DNA of 64,000 nucleotides from Oscillospiraceae bacterium (lineage in GTDB: Bacteria > Bacillota > Clostridia > Oscillospirales > CAG-272): assembly GCA_015064445.1 (NCBI GenBank), contig SVSE01000002.1, positions 62,001 to 126,000 on the forward strand, read 5' to 3'. The translations under genes and the position numbers were made by a program. Below, piece after piece: positions 25,057-32,520 of the stretch; within the stretch, counting starts at the first letter, position 1; each line of letters starts with the position of its first letter. The notes beneath the pieces are model-generated. The model ran no database searches, was not told the origin of the DNA, and worked only from the letters and a program-made list of their open reading frames with translations.

Positions 25057-27146
25057 TATTCTATAACCTCAATTTCGTCAGGGACTATAATTGACTTTTT
25101 GCCCCTTGACATTTTTATTTTAATGCTTCCGTATGGTGTTGGGATTTCAAGGCTTGCACTATTCAAGCCATAAAGACGAGGGGAAAGCTTTATTTTCTTA
25201 TAGCCTGCCTCAACCATTTCAAAGCCAGAGAGCGCCTTTTTGAGAATATATGCAGGAGTGCCTCCCCACGCGTGTGAGCAATCTGACGGGAACATTTCCC
25301 AAGCCTCGCAAAGCCCCTTGTCACACCTTTCGATTAGGCTTTCGTAGCGACGGATTAGGTCAAGACCATTTTTCTCAAACATATTTTCCTTAAGAAGCGC
25401 CTCTAAGAGGAAGTGATAGAAGTATGGTTGCATTTCCTCCTTTTTGAGGTCACCAAGAACATATTTAAGTATGCTCTTACGATTTTCCTCGGGAGCAATT
25501 CCGTAAAGAACTGCCAAGGTATTCGCCTGCTTCAAATAGAAAATGTTGTATGTGTTCTCTGGTAGCCATCTACCATTTGGCACATTATCGGCAGTGTTAA
25601 GACCACCTATATAAAGTCCTCTTTTTTTGTCAAAAAGGTTCTTGTTTATCGCTTTTTTGAGAGATTGCGCCTTTTTATTACAAGATTTTGCGAAATCGGA
25701 ATCTCCTAAAATAGCAAAGATTTTGGCGCATTTTAGAAGTGCGTTGTAATAGAACATACAAAGCACACCTTGACCGAGAGCCTTTGGCGGATGATGAAGA
25801 CTATAGCCCTCAAAATTACCGTGCGACATCATATTTGTAGGGTCGGTATTGTTGCCGTTTTGATCGAGCAAAATCCAGTCAACGAACATATAGTCTGGCG
25901 ATTTTTCAACGAGTCCGTTTTCGCCGATATAGGTGTCGAATCTTGCAAGAAGTGCACGAAGGGCGCACTCTGTGTGAGTTAAAAGCTCGGTCTTGCCCGT
26001 GTACATATAGTAATCGTATACCCATTCGGCAAAGATAAGGCTATATGTCGTGTGGAAAATCCTACCGTCCATAATTTCAAGCATTTGGGCAGTACGATAA
26101 ATATCAAAGGCAGTAAGCGACGAGTCGTAAATATTGAAATATTCGATTAGCGCTTGTATAAAATAGTCACCCGTGCACGCAAGAGGCTCTTGGTGAGTTG
26201 GGGAGTCAAGGTGCAAATCTCTACGACAAATTTTGAGCGTATGCATACAAATGTCGTACACCTCGTTTAAAAGCTTGTCGCTACACTTAAATGGCGCTTC
26301 GCTCTCAACAGGATATGCGCTGTATATGATTTGTGCATTCTCTATTTGTGCCTTGGTTGCGCCCTCGCCCTTTAAGGTGATTTTCATTCTACCAACGCTA
26401 CGCATTCTTGGCGAGGTATATACGACATCCCTTGATGCGATAAAGCTTTCCTTATAAACACCGACGCCCTCGATTTCCTCGCATTCGATGAGTACACGCA
26501 CGCGTCCGTCGGTTTTGAGCGAAATTATCGGATATGCCGAATAAATCTTATCGAATTCAGCATAGCCCTCGTTTGATTTTAGATTGATTTTATCAAGGGA
26601 GTCAGGCTCTATTATTCTCTCGTAGAGGTGCTTTATAGGGGATTTCTTTGCGCCATATATGTCCTTTACCTCGCAGGCATAGGCATATTCATATTCCTCC
26701 TGTGTAAAGTCGGTGTGCGAATCAGATATGCGTGCGCTGACAGGTCGGCACTTCCAAGTATTATCGGTGTGGGCAATAACCTCTCCGCCTCTTAAAATTT
26801 CAACGAGCGCTCCACATTGACCAAACGAGTATTCACACATAACTGTTGGAATCGAGGTAACAAAGAGCTTAATATCAACAACGCCATTAGAGGTAAGCTC
26901 ATATTCATCATAGTAGCTGTGGCGCATTTTTGGTTCAAGAAAATCTCCACCTGCGCTAACAGGTCCTCTGCCAACAAATTCGCCATTTACAAAAAGCTCA
27001 TAGCGAGCATCAGCGCAAACTCTCAGGGCATATTCCTCGCCCCTTGGTATTGCATAAATGCTTGTAAATTCTGCAATACAAAAGCTTCTTTTTTTGCAAG
27101 AGAACTTTGGAAATTCATTTTTATCGAGCCAAATCCAAGATGACAT
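25056..27146 (-). CDS. GH78-like alpha-L-rhamnosidase family protein
   Basis: This 696-residue protein has an N-terminal beta-sandwich region (about 1-290, with FVNGEFVGRGPVSAGG) and a catalytic (alpha/alpha)6 barrel. The rhamnosidase signature is recognisable as RRDLHLDSPTHQEPLACTGD near residue 307, where Asp and Glu residues are candidate catalytic groups. A C-terminal sandwich ends the protein (ASLEIPTPYGSIKIKMS). No signal peptide, so it probably acts on imported oligosaccharides. The exact sugar is uncertain. AGGAGG lies 6 bp before the ATG. Confidence 0.8.
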   Translation of the reverse strand: MSSWIWLDKNEFPKFSCKKRSFCIAEFTSIYAIPRGEEYALRVCADARYELFVNGEFVGRGPVSAGGDFLEPKMRHSYYDEYELTSNGVVDIKLFVTSIPTVMCEYSFGQCGALVEILRGGEVIAHTDNTWKCRPVSARISDSHTDFTQEEYEYAYACEVKDIYGAKKSPIKHLYERIIEPDSLDKINLKSNEGYAEFDKIYSAYPIISLKTDGRVRVLIECEEIEGVGVYKESFIASRDVVYTSPRMRSVGRMKITLKGEGATKAQIENAQIIYSAYPVESEAPFKCSDKLLNEVYDICMHTLKICRRDLHLDSPTHQEPLACTGDYFIQALIEYFNIYDSSLTAFDIYRTAQMLEIMDGRIFHTTYSLIFAEWVYDYYMYTGKTELLTHTECALRALLARFDTYIGENGLVEKSPDYMFVDWILLDQNGNNTDPTNMMSHGNFEGYSLHHPPKALGQGVLCMFYYNALLKCAKIFAILGDSDFAKSCNKKAQSLKKAINKNLFDKKRGLYIGGLNTADNVPNGRWLPENTYNIFYLKQANTLAVLYGIAPEENRKSILKYVLGDLKKEEMQPYFYHFLLEALLKENMFEKNGLDLIRRYESLIERCDKGLCEAWEMFPSDCSHAWGGTPAYILKKALSGFEMVEAGYKKIKLSPRLYGLNSASLEIPTPYGSIKIKMSRGKKSIIVPDEIEVIE

Positions 27147-27176
27147 ATAACTACCTCCTTTTTAAGACTTACATTC

Positions 27177-27205
27177 ATTTTAGAGTTTTTTAGAGCATTT
27201 GTCAA
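27177..27205 (-). promoter_or_regulatory. Promoter of the GH78-GNAT operon
   Basis: TTGACA (27205-27200) and TAAAAT (27182-27177) on the minus strand are 17 bp apart. Confidence 0.78.
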
Positions 27206-27215
27206 GTCCTTTTAC

Positions 27216-27244
27216 TTGACTTTTGAGCGTTTTTGTATTACAAT
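27216..27244 (+). promoter_or_regulatory. Promoter of the PAP2 phosphatase gene
   Basis: TTGACT (27216-27221) and TACAAT (27239-27244) are 17 bp apart. It diverges from the GH78 promoter, with the two -35 boxes 10 bp apart and together forming an inverted repeat (GTCAAG and CTTGAC). Confidence 0.75.
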
Positions 27245-27261
27245 TTATTCGAGGTGATTAA

Positions 27262-28182
27262 ATGGAATTTTTAAGATTACTCGAAAAAATCAGAAATCCC
27301 GTGTTTGATTTTATTTTCTCGCTTTTGACAAAGCTTGGCGAGGAAACTGTGTTTATGGCTGTCGCTATTATAATATTTTGGTGCTTCTCAAAAAAGGACG
27401 GATATTATATTTTGAGCGTGGGCTTTATCGGAACAATTTTAAATCAGCTATTAAAGCTTTGCTTTAGAATTCCTCGCCCTTGGGTTAAGGATCCTAATTT
27501 CACGATTGTTGAGAGTGCGCGTGCCGAGGCAACCGGCTACTCGTTTCCAAGTGGACACACACAAAGCTCGGTTGGCACATTTGGCTCTCTTGCCTATCTT
27601 TTTAAGCAAAAATGGTTAAGAATTACAGCGATTGTTATTTGCGTGCTTGTTCCGTTTTCGAGAATGTATTTGGGAGTGCACACACCACTTGATGTTATTG
27701 TTTCTATTTGCGTGGCTGTGGCGCTTATCTTCCTTGTTAAGCCTATCTTTGACAAGGGCGAGAGCAATCCTAAGATAATGTACATTTTCTTTGGCTCAAT
27801 GCTTGCCCTCTCGCTTGCATTTTTGTTCTTTGTTTTATTCTTCCCATTCCCTGCTGACATTGACCCACATAATTACGAATCGGGGCTCAAAAACGCTTGT
27901 ACGCTTCTCGGTGCGACCACAGGCTTTATGATAGCGTATCCTATTGAGCGCAAATTCATAAAATTTGAGGTTGAGGCAAAATGGTATGTTCAGCTTATCA
28001 AAATTGCAGTAGGACTTGGTCTTGTGATAGCAATCAAGATACTTTTAAAGCCACTTCTATTGTTATTTCTTCCACCAATGGTGGAAAGAGCTATACGATA
28101 TGCTGTAATAGTTTTGTTCGCAGCGCTTGTATGGCCTCTTACCTTTAAGCATCTTCGCAAATTAGAAAATTTGAAAAAATAG
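27262..28182 (+). CDS. PAP2-family membrane phosphatase
   Basis: This 306-residue integral membrane protein has the full lipid-phosphatase signature: KLCFRIPRPW, SFPSGHTQSS and SRMYLGVHTPLDV, holding the Arg, Ser-Gly-His and catalytic His residues. About eight membrane helices are visible. Family members remove phosphate from lipid phosphates such as undecaprenyl pyrophosphate, or are uncharacterised; the substrate here is open. The start follows CGAGGTGATTAA. Confidence 0.88.
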   Translation: MEFLRLLEKIRNPVFDFIFSLLTKLGEETVFMAVAIIIFWCFSKKDGYYILSVGFIGTILNQLLKLCFRIPRPWVKDPNFTIVESARAEATGYSFPSGHTQSSVGTFGSLAYLFKQKWLRITAIVICVLVPFSRMYLGVHTPLDVIVSICVAVALIFLVKPIFDKGESNPKIMYIFFGSMLALSLAFLFFVLFFPFPADIDPHNYESGLKNACTLLGATTGFMIAYPIERKFIKFEVEAKWYVQLIKIAVGLGLVIAIKILLKPLLLLFLPPMVERAIRYAVIVLFAALVWPLTFKHLRKLENLKK

Positions 28183-28211
28183 TTGATTTTTTATATTAAG
28201 TGTGATATATT
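28183..28211 (+). promoter_or_regulatory. Promoter of the small membrane protein gene
   Basis: TTGATT (28183-28188) begins right after the PAP2 stop; TATATT (28206-28211) is 17 bp further on. Confidence 0.6.
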
Positions 28212-28251
28212 GTTAATGGGCATAGCCCTTACTTATGAAAGGAGAGAAATC

Positions 28252-28524
28252 ATGGATTTTCTTAAAAAATTTTGGCCTACACCATTTACTCTCAAGAAAG
28301 GCGAGTGGAAGGATTGCGTAATTAAGCTTGTTATCTTCGTTGTTATCATGGCTATTGTCGGAGTTGTTATGGGACTTCTCGCACAGATTCCAGTTGTTAA
28401 CATCATCGTGGCAATTGTTGGTGCGCTTCTCGAGGTATATGGCCTTGTATTTATTCTTCTTTGCATTTTGAGAACTACCGGTGTACTTAATGATGATGCC
28501 GGAGACAACAATAAGGCTGAATAA
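28252..28524 (+). CDS. Small membrane protein, unknown function
   Basis: I choose the ATG at 28252 (90 residues) because GAAAGGAG lies 7 bp upstream; upstream in-frame codons overlap the promoter. Residues about 1-25 are amphipathic and basic (MDFLKKFWPTPFTLKKGEWK), then two membrane helices follow (VIKLVIFVVIMAIVGVVMGL and a second ending LLCILRTTGVL), with an acidic tail. I do not recognise the family. It has its own promoter and terminator. Confidence 0.75.
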   Translation: MDFLKKFWPTPFTLKKGEWKDCVIKLVIFVVIMAIVGVVMGLLAQIPVVNIIVAIVGALLEVYGLVFILLCILRTTGVLNDDAGDNNKAE

Positions 28525-28529
28525 TCAGT

Positions 28530-28559
28530 AAAAAAATCGTCCTTTTGGACGATTTTTTT
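28530..28559. terminator. Bidirectional terminator
   Basis: AAAAAATCGTCC pairs with GGACGATTTTTT around TTTT, between two convergent membrane-protein genes. Confidence 0.9.
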
Positions 28560-29115
28560 ATTTCTTCTTATTTTCTTTTTTGTCAGGAAAAATACATTTC
28601 ATTCCCGAAAGACCTGCCAAGTATGAGAGTGTACAGCAAAGAATTGCTGGTATTGCAAGGAGCAGATGCATTGCGCCAAAGTTAGGTGCAAGCGAGGAAA
28701 TTGAAAGATACATTCCATACACATAATTCATTATGATTTTAAGAACCCCACAAGCGTTATTTACGCCTGTTACAGCATCAGGGGTTACAAAGAACCAAAG
28801 AATCATTTCCACAAGTGAAACGAGAATAAAGAGCGAGTTAGCCACAAGTGATATTTTAAGACCGAGCCACCTGTCCTTTTTTATTCTGCCTGCCTCTACT
28901 CTTACCTTATTTTGTGCCCCAAGCTCCCACATTATCATATAGAGCAAGAACATATACATAAGTATTGCAAGAGCTCCGCTTGCGTGAAAAAGAACCCTGC
29001 TTTTGCTTGTCGAGATAAGCACGATAATTCCAAACACCGTCATCGCAATATGGTTTATAAGTATCTTCGATATTATTTTTCCGTATTCGCTAAAAAATTC
29101 CTTTATTTTGTTCAT
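28558..29115 (-). CDS. Membrane protein, unknown function
   Basis: This 185-residue protein has four predicted membrane helices (about 20-37, 46-66, 88-110 and 145-170) and a very basic end (KCIFPDKKENKKK). The loop VRVEAGRIKKDRWLGLKISL is basic and probably cytoplasmic. I do not recognise the family and neighbours give no functional hint. Confidence 0.72.
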   Translation of the reverse strand: MNKIKEFFSEYGKIISKILINHIAMTVFGIIVLISTSKSRVLFHASGALAILMYMFLLYMIMWELGAQNKVRVEAGRIKKDRWLGLKISLVANSLFILVSLVEMILWFFVTPDAVTGVNNACGVLKIIMNYVYGMYLSISSLAPNFGAMHLLLAIPAILCCTLSYLAGLSGMKCIFPDKKENKKK

Positions 29116-29147
29116 TTCTGCCTCGAATTATTTTATTTCACAAGTAT

Positions 29148-29176
29148 ATATTATATTAAAACGCAAAAAAATTCAA
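29148..29176 (-). promoter_or_regulatory. Promoter of the membrane protein gene at 28558-29115
   Basis: TTGAAT (29176-29171) and TAATAT (29153-29148) on the minus strand are 17 bp apart. Confidence 0.5.
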
Positions 29177-29264
29177 GAGAGTTTGAAAAAATTTACAGTT
29201 TTTATACAAAATCTTAACATTTTGTGATAGAATGTTATTATAACACACGAAAGGATTTTAGAAT

Positions 29265-30266
29265 ATGGACAGCTTCCCTCTTGAAACGATGCCCTATATT
29301 GTGCGTGAGTTTGCATCATACAAGCTTACAATTCAGGGCTGTTCTAAAAAAACCGTTAATGAATATCTTTCAGATATAAGGCTTTTTTTAAAGTACATAT
29401 ATGCGAAGCGATATAGTGTTGACATATATTCTGATTTTTTTGATAAAATAAATATATCGACGCTTGATAATGAATTTATCTTCTCTGTTACAACCGAGGA
29501 GATTTACGACTTCTTTATTTATGTTTCTAATGAGCGCAGAAATCAATCGGCTGCTAAGTCGAGAAAGCTTTCGGCTATCAAGGCGCTTTACAAGTTCATT
29601 TGTCAAAAAAGACGATTGATGGACAAGAATCCTGCAATAGATATTGAATCGCCAAAGAAAAAGCAGACCTTGCCAAAGTTTTTGAGCATCGAGGAAAGCA
29701 TTGCGTTGCTTGAGGCTGTGCAAAATGACAAGGAGTCAAAAACTCGTGAGCGAGATTATTGCATTATAACTCTATTTCTTAACTGTGGTATGCGTCTTTC
29801 GGAGCTTTGTGGCATAAACCTTAACGACCTTGACAGAGAGCTTCGCTCACTTCGAGTAATCGGTAAGGGCAATAAGGAAAGAATTGTTTATTTAAATGAT
29901 GCGTGTCGTGATGCGCTAAGCAGATATCTTGCTATCAGACGCTCAAACGAATATGCGAACATAAATGTTCCTGCTCTTTTTATAAGCAAGCAACATAAAA
30001 GAATAAGCGACAAGACAGTACAATGGCTCGTTTACAAATACCTTGGACTTGCCGGTCTTGACTATAAGCACTACTCCGTGCATAAGCTCCGTCACACTGC
30101 TGCAACGCTTATGTACCAGACTGGAAAGGTAGATGTGCGCGTGCTTAAGGAAATACTCGGACACGAGCAATTAAATACCACGCAAATATACACGCACGTA
30201 TCTAATAAGGGCATGGAGGACGCCATAAACGCTAACCCATTGGCGACAATAAAGGACAAAAAATAA
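29265..30266 (+). CDS. Tyrosine recombinase, XerC/XerD type
   Basis: This 333-residue site-specific recombinase has an N-terminal SAM-like DNA-binding domain (about 10-120) and a catalytic domain with all expected residues: Arg in NCGMRLSELCG, Lys in GKGNKERIVYL, HKLRHTAATL, LGHEQLNTTQIY with the nucleophilic Tyr. It fits a chromosomal Xer resolvase. It is about 35 residues longer than usual, mainly through insertions near residues 45-75. No att-like repeat, integron or phage gene is nearby, so a mobile-element integrase is less likely. The start follows GAAAGGA. Confidence 0.87.
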   Translation: MDSFPLETMPYIVREFASYKLTIQGCSKKTVNEYLSDIRLFLKYIYAKRYSVDIYSDFFDKINISTLDNEFIFSVTTEEIYDFFIYVSNERRNQSAAKSRKLSAIKALYKFICQKRRLMDKNPAIDIESPKKKQTLPKFLSIEESIALLEAVQNDKESKTRERDYCIITLFLNCGMRLSELCGINLNDLDRELRSLRVIGKGNKERIVYLNDACRDALSRYLAIRRSNEYANINVPALFISKQHKRISDKTVQWLVYKYLGLAGLDYKHYSVHKLRHTAATLMYQTGKVDVRVLKEILGHEQLNTTQIYTHVSNKGMEDAINANPLATIKDKK

Positions 30267-30365
30267 CCTTGGAATTATTGATTTTCATAGACTCTATCAA
30301 CAATTTTTGTGAAAATTGCACATAGTTTCAAATTTGATGGTGGATTTTTTTGTTTAAAATAGATA

Positions 30366-30394
30366 TTGACACAGGACCAAAAAATCTATATAAT
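30366..30394 (+). promoter_or_regulatory. Acyl carrier protein promoter
   Basis: Perfect TTGACA (30366-30371) and TATAAT (30389-30394) boxes are 17 bp apart. The transcript leader is about 60 bases and contains a small AGCGC/GCGCT hairpin (30425-30438). Confidence 0.85.
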
Positions 30395-30460
30395 AGTTGT
30401 TGTGCCCGACGAATCGGAACAGAAAGCGCAAATGCGCTAATTAAAATGGAGGATTTACTC

Positions 30461-30685
30461 ATGTTTGAGAAATTGAAGGCTATACTTGTAGAGGAACTTT
30501 CACTCAACGCAGACGATATCACACTTAGTGCAGAGCTCGTAAATGATCTTGGTATCAATTCACTTGAGCTTGCTGACCTTGTGCTTCTCTGTGAGGACGA
30601 ATTCGGCATTGAATTCAGCGAGGATGATATTCATAAGTTCATCACCGTTGGTGATGTTGTTGAATTCCTTGAGCAACAGGCTTAA
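30461..30685 (+). CDS. Acyl carrier protein
   Basis: This 74-residue four-helix acyl carrier protein has the phosphopantetheine attachment site as GINSLELADLV: the usual Asp-Ser-Leu is Asn-Ser-Leu, but the essential Ser is kept. The ATG at 30461 follows GGAGG by 8 bp. It stands alone, with no fab genes, and has a consensus promoter and its own terminator, which points to high expression. It could serve fatty-acid synthesis or a special acyl pathway. Confidence 0.93.
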   Translation: MFEKLKAILVEELSLNADDITLSAELVNDLGINSLELADLVLLCEDEFGIEFSEDDIHKFITVGDVVEFLEQQA

Positions 30686-30699
30686 ATCAATTTGTAAAT

Positions 30700-30729
30700 A
30701 AAAAGCGAATGCAAACGCATTCGCTTTTT
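30700..30729. terminator. Bidirectional terminator after the acyl carrier protein gene
   Basis: AAAAAGCGAATGC pairs with GCATTCGCTTTTT around AAAC. It also ends the convergent kinase-like gene. Confidence 0.92.
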
Positions 30730-30732
30730 GTT

Positions 30733-31356
30733 TTACTTAATTATATTAATATACTCCTCGATTAGCTTTACAGCGCCGTCAACGCCGATTTTTGTGGTGT
30801 CTATCATAAGATCATAGTTTTCACATCTGCCCCACTTTTGAGAGGTATAATAGTTGTAATAGCTTGCACGCTTCTTGTCAATCTTGTTCATTAGGCTCTT
30901 TGCCTCGGAGATGTCAACCTCATTTGCGCTCGCAATTCTTTCTATTCTCTTTTCAGGGCTTGCATATACGAATACGCGAACGAGCCTTGGATGATTTCTC
31001 AAAACGAAGTCGGCGCATCTTCCAACGAACACGCAGGGGTATTTTTTCGCCTCCTCCTCAATTATATCGGATTGAAGAACAAAAAGTTTATCGTTTACAG
31101 GCGTATCGTATGGCATTCCGTGTGAGAATGGCACCATTCCGATTGCACCAACTGCTATCGAATAAAGAAAGCTTGGTGTTGCCTTTTCATCTGCGTTTTT
31201 AAGAATCTCTGGATTCATTCCAGATTTCTCGGCAGCGAGGCTTATAAGGCTTTTATCGTGATACACCATATTAAGCCTTTGAGATAGCTTTTCTCCTATT
31301 TCGCGTCCACCACTTCCACATTGGCGCGCGATTGTTACAATAATATTTTCACTCAT
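30733..31356 (-). CDS. Cytidylate kinase-like family protein
   Basis: This 207-residue protein belongs to the cytidylate kinase-like (AAK_26-type) family common in Clostridia. The P-loop region is IARQCGSGGREIGEKLS at the N-terminus, followed by MVYHDKSLISLAAEKSG and FVGRCADFVLR. Family function is poorly known; nucleotide phosphorylation is inferred. I take the ATG at 31356 because AAGGAGGT lies 7 bp upstream. Confidence 0.85.
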   Translation of the reverse strand: MSENIIVTIARQCGSGGREIGEKLSQRLNMVYHDKSLISLAAEKSGMNPEILKNADEKATPSFLYSIAVGAIGMVPFSHGMPYDTPVNDKLFVLQSDIIEEEAKKYPCVFVGRCADFVLRNHPRLVRVFVYASPEKRIERIASANEVDISEAKSLMNKIDKKRASYYNYYTSQKWGRCENYDLMIDTTKIGVDGAVKLIEEYINIIK

Positions 31357-31387
31357 AAGATTTACCTCCTTGGTAGCTTCTATTATT

Positions 31388-31416
31388 ATTTTATCATTTT
31401 TTAGGTAATTTTTCAA
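31388..31416 (-). promoter_or_regulatory. Promoter of the cytidylate kinase-like gene
   Basis: TTGAAA (31416-31411) and TAAAAT (31393-31388) on the minus strand are 17 bp apart. Confidence 0.6.
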
Positions 31417-31474
31417 GATTTTTTTGCGCGTATGCTCACAAATATAGCATATATTACAAATATTAAAAAAGCTA

Positions 31475-31503
31475 TTGATTTTTTAGCGTTTTTATGTTAA
31501 AAT
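31475..31503 (+). promoter_or_regulatory. Aldolase promoter
   Basis: TTGATT (31475-31480) and TAAAAT (31498-31503) are 17 bp apart, 41 bp before the ATG. Confidence 0.7.
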
Positions 31504-31544
31504 ATAGGGCGAAAAAATTATTTAACTTAAAAGGAGTTATTATT

Positions 31545-32408
31545 ATGTTAGTTTCAGCAAAAGAAATGCTTGAAAAAGCAAAGGCAGGCAAATATGCAGT
31601 AGGCCAGTTCAACATCAACAACCTTGAGTGGACTAAGGCTATTCTTCTTACAGCACAAGAGTGCAACTCTCCTGTTATTCTCGGTGTTTCCGAGGGCGCA
31701 GGTAAGTATATGTGTGGCTACGAGACAATCGTAGGAATGGTTAAGGGCATGATTAAGTGTCTCGGAATCACTGTTCCAGTTGCTCTCCACCTCGACCATG
31801 GCTCATACGAGGGTGCTAAGGCTTGCATCAACGCAGGCTTCTCCAGCGTTATGTTCGACGGCTCACACTATCCTATCGAGGAAAACATTGCAAAGACACA
31901 GGAGCTTGTAAATGCTTGTAACGTTCTCGGTCTTTCACTTGAGGCAGAGGTTGGCTCTATCGGTGGCGAAGAGGACGGCGTTGTAGGTGCAGGCGAGTGT
32001 GCAGATCCAGACGAGTGCAAGATGATTGCAGATCTCGGCGTAACAATGCTCGCAGCTGGTATCGGTAACATTCACGGTAAGTATCCAGCTAACTGGGCAG
32101 GTCTTAACTTCGATGTTCTCGCTGCAATCAGCGAAAAGGTTGGCGATATGCCTCTAGTTCTCCACGGTGGTACAGGTATTCCTGAGGATATGATTAAGAA
32201 GGCTATCTCTCTTGGCGTTTCTAAGATCAATGTAAACACAGAGTGCCAGCTCTCATTTGCAGCTGCTACAAGAGCTTATGTAGAGGCAGGTAAGGATCTC
32301 CAAGGCAAGGGCTTCGACCCAAGAAAGCTTCTCGCTCCTGGCTTTGAGGCTATCAAGGCAACTGTTAAGGAAAAGATGGAGCTCTTCGGCTCAGTAAACA
32401 AGGCATAA
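31545..32408 (+). CDS. fba: Class II fructose-bisphosphate aldolase
   Basis: This 287-residue zinc enzyme splits fructose 1,6-bisphosphate in glycolysis. Metal and active-site motifs are ALHLDHGSYEGAKACI, FDGSHYPIEENI, LEAEVGSIGGEEDG, GIGNIHGKYP and VLHGGTGIP. The ATG at 31545 follows AAAAGGAG by 7 bp. Related ketose-bisphosphate aldolases look similar, but length and motifs fit Fba. After the stop there is a 75-bp GC-richer stretch with a GCGCA/TGCGC hairpin before the terminator. Confidence 0.95.
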   Translation: MLVSAKEMLEKAKAGKYAVGQFNINNLEWTKAILLTAQECNSPVILGVSEGAGKYMCGYETIVGMVKGMIKCLGITVPVALHLDHGSYEGAKACINAGFSSVMFDGSHYPIEENIAKTQELVNACNVLGLSLEAEVGSIGGEEDGVVGAGECADPDECKMIADLGVTMLAAGIGNIHGKYPANWAGLNFDVLAAISEKVGDMPLVLHGGTGIPEDMIKKAISLGVSKINVNTECQLSFAAATRAYVEAGKDLQGKGFDPRKLLAPGFEAIKATVKEKMELFGSVNKA

Positions 32409-32483
32409 GCGCAGAGCCTGCGCGGGCAAAATCCACGTTTGTTAAGCCTTGGTTTATAGAACCTGACGAAGGAATATAGAAAT

Positions 32484-32520
32484 AAAAATCGACACTCGAT
32501 TGAGTGTCGATTTTCTTTTT
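32484..32520. terminator. Aldolase/LRR terminator, copy 1 of an identical 37-bp repeat
   Basis: AAAATCGACACTC pairs with GAGTGTCGATTTT around GATT, followed by CTTTTT. The same 37 bp recur exactly at 34357-34393, on the other side of the LRR gene. Confidence 0.9.

Noticed and set aside
29265..30266. Tyrosine recombinase as a sign of a mobile element or phage
   Set aside because: There are no flanking direct repeats, tRNA target, phage or transposon genes. A chromosomal Xer protein explains it better.
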